From: Rubrivivax sp.
GTDB taxonomy: Bacteria > Pseudomonadota > Gammaproteobacteria > Burkholderiales > Burkholderiaceae_C
Assembly: GCA_021300575.1 (NCBI GenBank)
Contig: JAJTDM010000029.1
Span: 1-55,726, forward strand
Length of the DNA stretch: 55,726 bases
Direction: 5' to 3'
In this document: one piece after another, positions 52,955 to 55,726 of the stretch
How the letters are laid out: each line of letters opens with the position of its first letter
Numbering within the stretch: position 1 is the first letter of the stretch
Translations under genes and position numbers: made by a program
Notes under the pieces: generated by a model
The model's input: only the letters and a program-made list of their open reading frames with translations
Told to the model about the DNA's origin: nothing
Database searches by the model: none

Positions 52955-54151
52955 ATGCCCTTCAGCCGTCACATGACACCGCTGCTGCGCGAACGAGCGG
53001 CACGTTCACCCGTGGTCACGGTTACGGGGCCCCGGCAGTCGGGCAAGACCACGCTGTGCCGCCAGGCCTTCGGTGACCTCCCCTACGCCAACCTCGAGCG
53101 ACCCGACATCCGGGACTTCGCACAGGAAGACCCTCGCAGCTTTCTGCAATCCTTCGCCCAGGGCGGGGTGATCGACGAGATCCAGCGCGTGCCCGCTCTT
53201 CTGTCCTGGATTCAGGCCATGGTGGATGAGCAGCGGCCTGCAGCGCCCCTGGTGTTCACAGGCAGTCACCAGATCGATCTTCTCAAGGGTGTGTCGCAAT
53301 CGCTTGCGGGTCGGACATCGTTGCTGCAATTGCTGCCGATGTCGGTGAATGAGATCCGCGAGGCTGGCTTGAACCGAACCACGGATGCACTGATCCACCA
53401 AGGCGGCTATCCGCGCATTCATGCCGAGGCAGTGGACCCGTCCGTCGTGCTGTCTGACTACTTTGCCACGTACGCCGAACGGGACCTGAGGCAACTGATG
53501 GAAGTGCGCCGGCTGGATGACTTCCGGCGCTTCGTGCGCCTGGCTGCAGGCCTGGTGGGGCAAGTGCTCAACGTCCACAGTCTGGCCGCAGATGCGGGTG
53601 TCTCAGACCGCACCGCGCGAGACTGGCTCAGCGTGCTGGAAGCCAGCCATCTGGTGTGGCTGCTGCCGCCCTGGCACGAGAACCTGGGCAAGCGCCTCAC
53701 CAAAGCGCACAAGCTCTATTTTTGCGACGTGGGCTTGGCCACCTGGCTGGTCGGCATCACACAGGCGGCTCAACTCTCGTCACACCCGCTGCGCGGCGCC
53801 TTGTTCGAGAACTTGGTGGTGATGGAGTTCGTCAAGCACGCACTCCACCGTGGCGAACGTCCGGACCTGCACTTCTTCCGCGACAGCAACGGGCTGGAAG
53901 TGGATCTTCTGGTCGGCAACGGCCTGTCACCCGGTCAGCTCGGGCTGGTGGAAATCAAGTCCGGGCAAACGGTGTCGTCCAGTTGGTTCAAACCGATGGA
54001 ACGGGTAGCCCAAGCCTTGGGGCCGTCGCGGATCGGCCGGCGCATGATGATCTATGGCGGGTCAGAGCATCAAGTGCGGCAGGGGGTGGAGGTGGTCGGC
54101 TTTTCTGCTGGTGCATTGAACGCAGGCACTGAGGAATCTGCCGGTGCATGA
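52955..54151 (+). CDS. P-loop ATPase with DUF4143 C-terminal domain
   Basis: 398 residues. Walker A TGPRQSGKTTLCRQ (about 24-37), Walker B GGVIDEIQRVP, sensor-like LVFTGSHQIDLL, GRTSLLQLLPMSVNEI and the DUF4143 part from about residue 195 (LSVLEASHLVWLLPPW, KLYFCDVGLATWLVG, FENLVVMEFVKHAL, ELVDLLV-like EVDLLVGN and EIKSGQTVSSSWFK, the last resembling a PD-(D/E)xK nuclease core). Function in the cell is unknown; such genes are common in accessory DNA. A TAGAAT hexamer (52944-52949) ends only five bases before the ATG, so the mRNA may be nearly leaderless. It overlaps folP-folK by eight bases. Confidence 0.87.
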   Translation: MPFSRHMTPLLRERAARSPVVTVTGPRQSGKTTLCRQAFGDLPYANLERPDIRDFAQEDPRSFLQSFAQGGVIDEIQRVPALLSWIQAMVDEQRPAAPLVFTGSHQIDLLKGVSQSLAGRTSLLQLLPMSVNEIREAGLNRTTDALIHQGGYPRIHAEAVDPSVVLSDYFATYAERDLRQLMEVRRLDDFRRFVRLAAGLVGQVLNVHSLAADAGVSDRTARDWLSVLEASHLVWLLPPWHENLGKRLTKAHKLYFCDVGLATWLVGITQAAQLSSHPLRGALFENLVVMEFVKHALHRGERPDLHFFRDSNGLEVDLLVGNGLSPGQLGLVEIKSGQTVSSSWFKPMERVAQALGPSRIGRRMMIYGGSEHQVRQGVEVVGFSAGALNAGTEESAGA

Positions 54152-55586
54152 CCAGACCGTCCCCCCATTCATGCTCCCACCGCCGCACGGCCATGCAGAC
54201 CCGCAGGTCTGGCACACCGGCCGCTTCCGCCTCGTGCTGGACCGCGTGCACCTGATGGGCATCGTCAACGTGACGCCGGACTCGTTCTCGGACGGCGGGC
54301 GGTATCTGGACGCGCGCGCGGCGATCGCTCAGGCCGAACGGCTGGTGGCGCAAGGGGCCGATCTGCTGGACCTGGGCGCCGAGTCCACGCGGCTGAACGC
54401 CACGCCCGTGCCGGCTGAAGAAGAATGGCGGCGGCTGGAACCCGTGCTGATGGAGGTGCTGCAGTTGGGCGTGCCGGTGTCGGTGGACACGCACAAGCCT
54501 GAGGTGATGCGCGTCGCCCTGGATTCCGGCGCCGACCTGATCAACGACGTACGGGCGCTCACGACCCCGGGCGCTCTGCAGGCCCTGGCCGCCCACCCCA
54601 GCGCCGGGGTGTGCCTGATGCACTCGCGCGGTGACCCGACCACCATGCAGACGCTGGCGCAATACGACGACGTGGTCGAGGACGTGGCCGCCTTCCTAGT
54701 CGAGCGATTTCAGGCCGCGTGCACCGCAGGCATCGCCGCCGAGCGCATCGTGCTGGACCCGGGCTACGGCTTTGCCAAGACCATGGAGCACAGCGTGGAT
54801 CTGCTGGCACGTCAAGAAACGCTGCGGGCGCGCCTGGCGCAGGCCGGCGTGGATCGCCCGCTGCTGGCGGGCCTCTCGCGCAAGGGCACAGTCGGCCGGC
54901 TGACCGGCCGGCCCGTGGAGCAACGCCTGGCCGGCAGCCTGGCCGCCGCCCTGCTGGCCGCGCAGCGCGGTGCGCGGGTGCTGCGCGTGCACGATGTCGC
55001 CGAGACGGTGGACGTGCTGAAGGTCTGGCAGGCCGTCGAGCAGGCCAGCCGGGAGACGGTGGCCATCGGCCTGGGCGCCAATCTGGGCGATGCGCGCGCC
55101 ACCCTGGCCTGGGCCGTGCAACAGTTGGCAGCCCACCCCGCCGTGCAGCTGCAGCGCGTCTCCAGCCTCTACCGCACCCGCCCCGTGGACGCCGAAGGGC
55201 CGGACTACCTCAACGCGGTGGCCCTGCTGACCACCTCGCTTGAGCCTCAAGCCCTGCTGGGCCTGCTGCAGGGCCTGGAGCAGCAGGCCGGCCGCGAACG
55301 CCCCTACCGCAACGCCCCCCGCACGCTGGACCTGGACCTGCTGCTCTTTGGCCAACGGGTGCTGAACACCGACCACCTGACCCTGCCCCACCCACGAATG
55401 CACCAGCGCCGTTTCGTGCTGGAGCCCTTGGCAGAGGTGGCGCCTCACCTGCAGGTTCCCAGCAAAGGGGCGGCTGTCTCTCTTCAGCAAGAAGTGGCTG
55501 CCGATCAGCCCGTTCAAGTAGTGGACTGCATCGACGGCCTCCACTGGTGGCGAGCCGATCTCGTCCCCGTTCGTCCGGGGCGCTGA
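54144..55586 (+). CDS. Dihydropteroate synthase fused to HPPK (FolP-FolK)
   Basis: 480 residues, GTG start at 54144 after a GAGGA site, overlapping the upstream stop; ATG 54171 is an alternative. The dihydropteroate synthase domain (about 30-295): MGIVNVTPDSFSDGGRYL, GAESTRLN (where most enzymes have ESTRPG), VSVDTHKPEVM, LINDVRAL, MHSRGDPTTM, LDPGYGFAK, GLSRKG, RVHDV. The 6-hydroxymethylpterin pyrophosphokinase domain (about 302-455): VAIGLGANLGD, LYRTRPVDAEGPDYLNAV, YRNAPRTLDLDLLLFG and LPHPRMHQRRFVLEPL. The two enzymes carry out consecutive folate steps (HPPK first, then DHPS). In fungi and plants the fusion has the opposite order. About 25 extra residues follow HPPK. Confidence 0.94.
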   Translation: MHDQTVPPFMLPPPHGHADPQVWHTGRFRLVLDRVHLMGIVNVTPDSFSDGGRYLDARAAIAQAERLVAQGADLLDLGAESTRLNATPVPAEEEWRRLEPVLMEVLQLGVPVSVDTHKPEVMRVALDSGADLINDVRALTTPGALQALAAHPSAGVCLMHSRGDPTTMQTLAQYDDVVEDVAAFLVERFQAACTAGIAAERIVLDPGYGFAKTMEHSVDLLARQETLRARLAQAGVDRPLLAGLSRKGTVGRLTGRPVEQRLAGSLAAALLAAQRGARVLRVHDVAETVDVLKVWQAVEQASRETVAIGLGANLGDARATLAWAVQQLAAHPAVQLQRVSSLYRTRPVDAEGPDYLNAVALLTTSLEPQALLGLLQGLEQQAGRERPYRNAPRTLDLDLLLFGQRVLNTDHLTLPHPRMHQRRFVLEPLAEVAPHLQVPSKGAAVSLQQEVAADQPVQVVDCIDGLHWWRADLVPVRPGR

Positions 55587-55726
55587 AGGCTTTTCGCTGT
55601 GCGCATGAACCAGGCAGTCTTTTCCAATTCAGGTATGAGCCTGGAGCGACCTGACTTTGGTGGCGCGCGGAGCGCCAATCGGTTGTAGACCGAGCCAGTG
55701 TATTGGGCTGCTGGTCCTTGTCACTT
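55587..55726. other. Gene-free right end
   Basis: 140 bp after the folP-folK stop. It contains a short hairpin TGGCGC-GCGGA-GCGCCA (55661-55677) without a T-run and no open frame that can be assigned. It may be the beginning of a different locus. Confidence 0.4.

Overview
The window is GC-rich chromosomal DNA from a betaproteobacterium of the order Burkholderiales. The gene order hemA-prfA-prmC-grxD-ubiX, the divergent pair proS/rppH, and the run proB-obgE-rpmA-rplU-ispB-tRNA-Pro-pilC-pilD-coaE-zapD-yacG are typical of the Comamonadaceae/Rubrivivax-Leptothrix group. Two magnesium-chelatase genes of the bacteriochlorophyll type (bchI and the first 263 codons of bchD) at the left edge suggest an aerobic or purple phototrophic member. 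The species cannot be named from this sequence.

Layout: 1-4.3 kb holds bchD-bchI, a secreted hypothetical protein, miaB (with an internal in-frame deletion) and a small membrane protein. 4.3-8.7 kb is the hemA-prfA-prmC-grxD-ubiX run. 8.7-16.1 kb is housekeeping: a lytic transglycosylase, proS, rppH, proB, obgE, L27, L21 and ispB. 16.15-18.5 kb is a tRNA-Pro(CGG) gene followed by a 2.3-kb insert that carries a hipB/hipA toxin-antitoxin module and ends in a 48-bp copy of the tRNA 3' half. 18.7-22.6 kb is pilC-pilD-coaE-zapD-yacG, with pilB missing from its usual place. 22.6-28.0 kb is a five-gene minus-strand operon: an acyl-CoA ligase plus a LivFGMH-type ABC transporter without a binding protein. 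28.2-30.4 kb is the CIRCE-controlled groES-groEL operon. 30.4-39.4 kb holds a DUF1631 protein, an alpha/beta hydrolase, the GTPase EngB, a c4 cytochrome, the MsrPQ repair system and a DctPQM TRAP transporter. 39.4-45.2 kb is a 1929-codon double UvrA. 45.4-52.8 kb is metabolic: a Gfo/Idh oxidoreductase, an enolase-superfamily enzyme, pncB, a fused double AhpD-like protein, a flavin monooxygenase and a Bug-type binding protein. The right end holds a DUF4143 ATPase and a FolP-FolK fusion.

Most interesting signals: (1) the hipBA insert, bounded by exact 48-bp tRNA repeats, with no integrase, helically phased GCAA repeats near both ends, and four operator-like dyads spaced about 50 bp apart in front of hipB; (2) hipA stopped by an in-frame TAA, with a recognisable C-terminal remnant after it; (3) miaB lacking about 50 residues including two of the three radical-SAM cysteines; (4) near-identical TTGAC-N10-GTCAA dyads next to bchI and hemA, the two tetrapyrrole loci here; (5) a tandemly duplicated UvrA; (6) a dihydropteroate synthase-HPPK fusion in the order opposite to the fungal/plant one.

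All functions are assigned by reading translated sequence and comparing it with remembered families; no database search was run.
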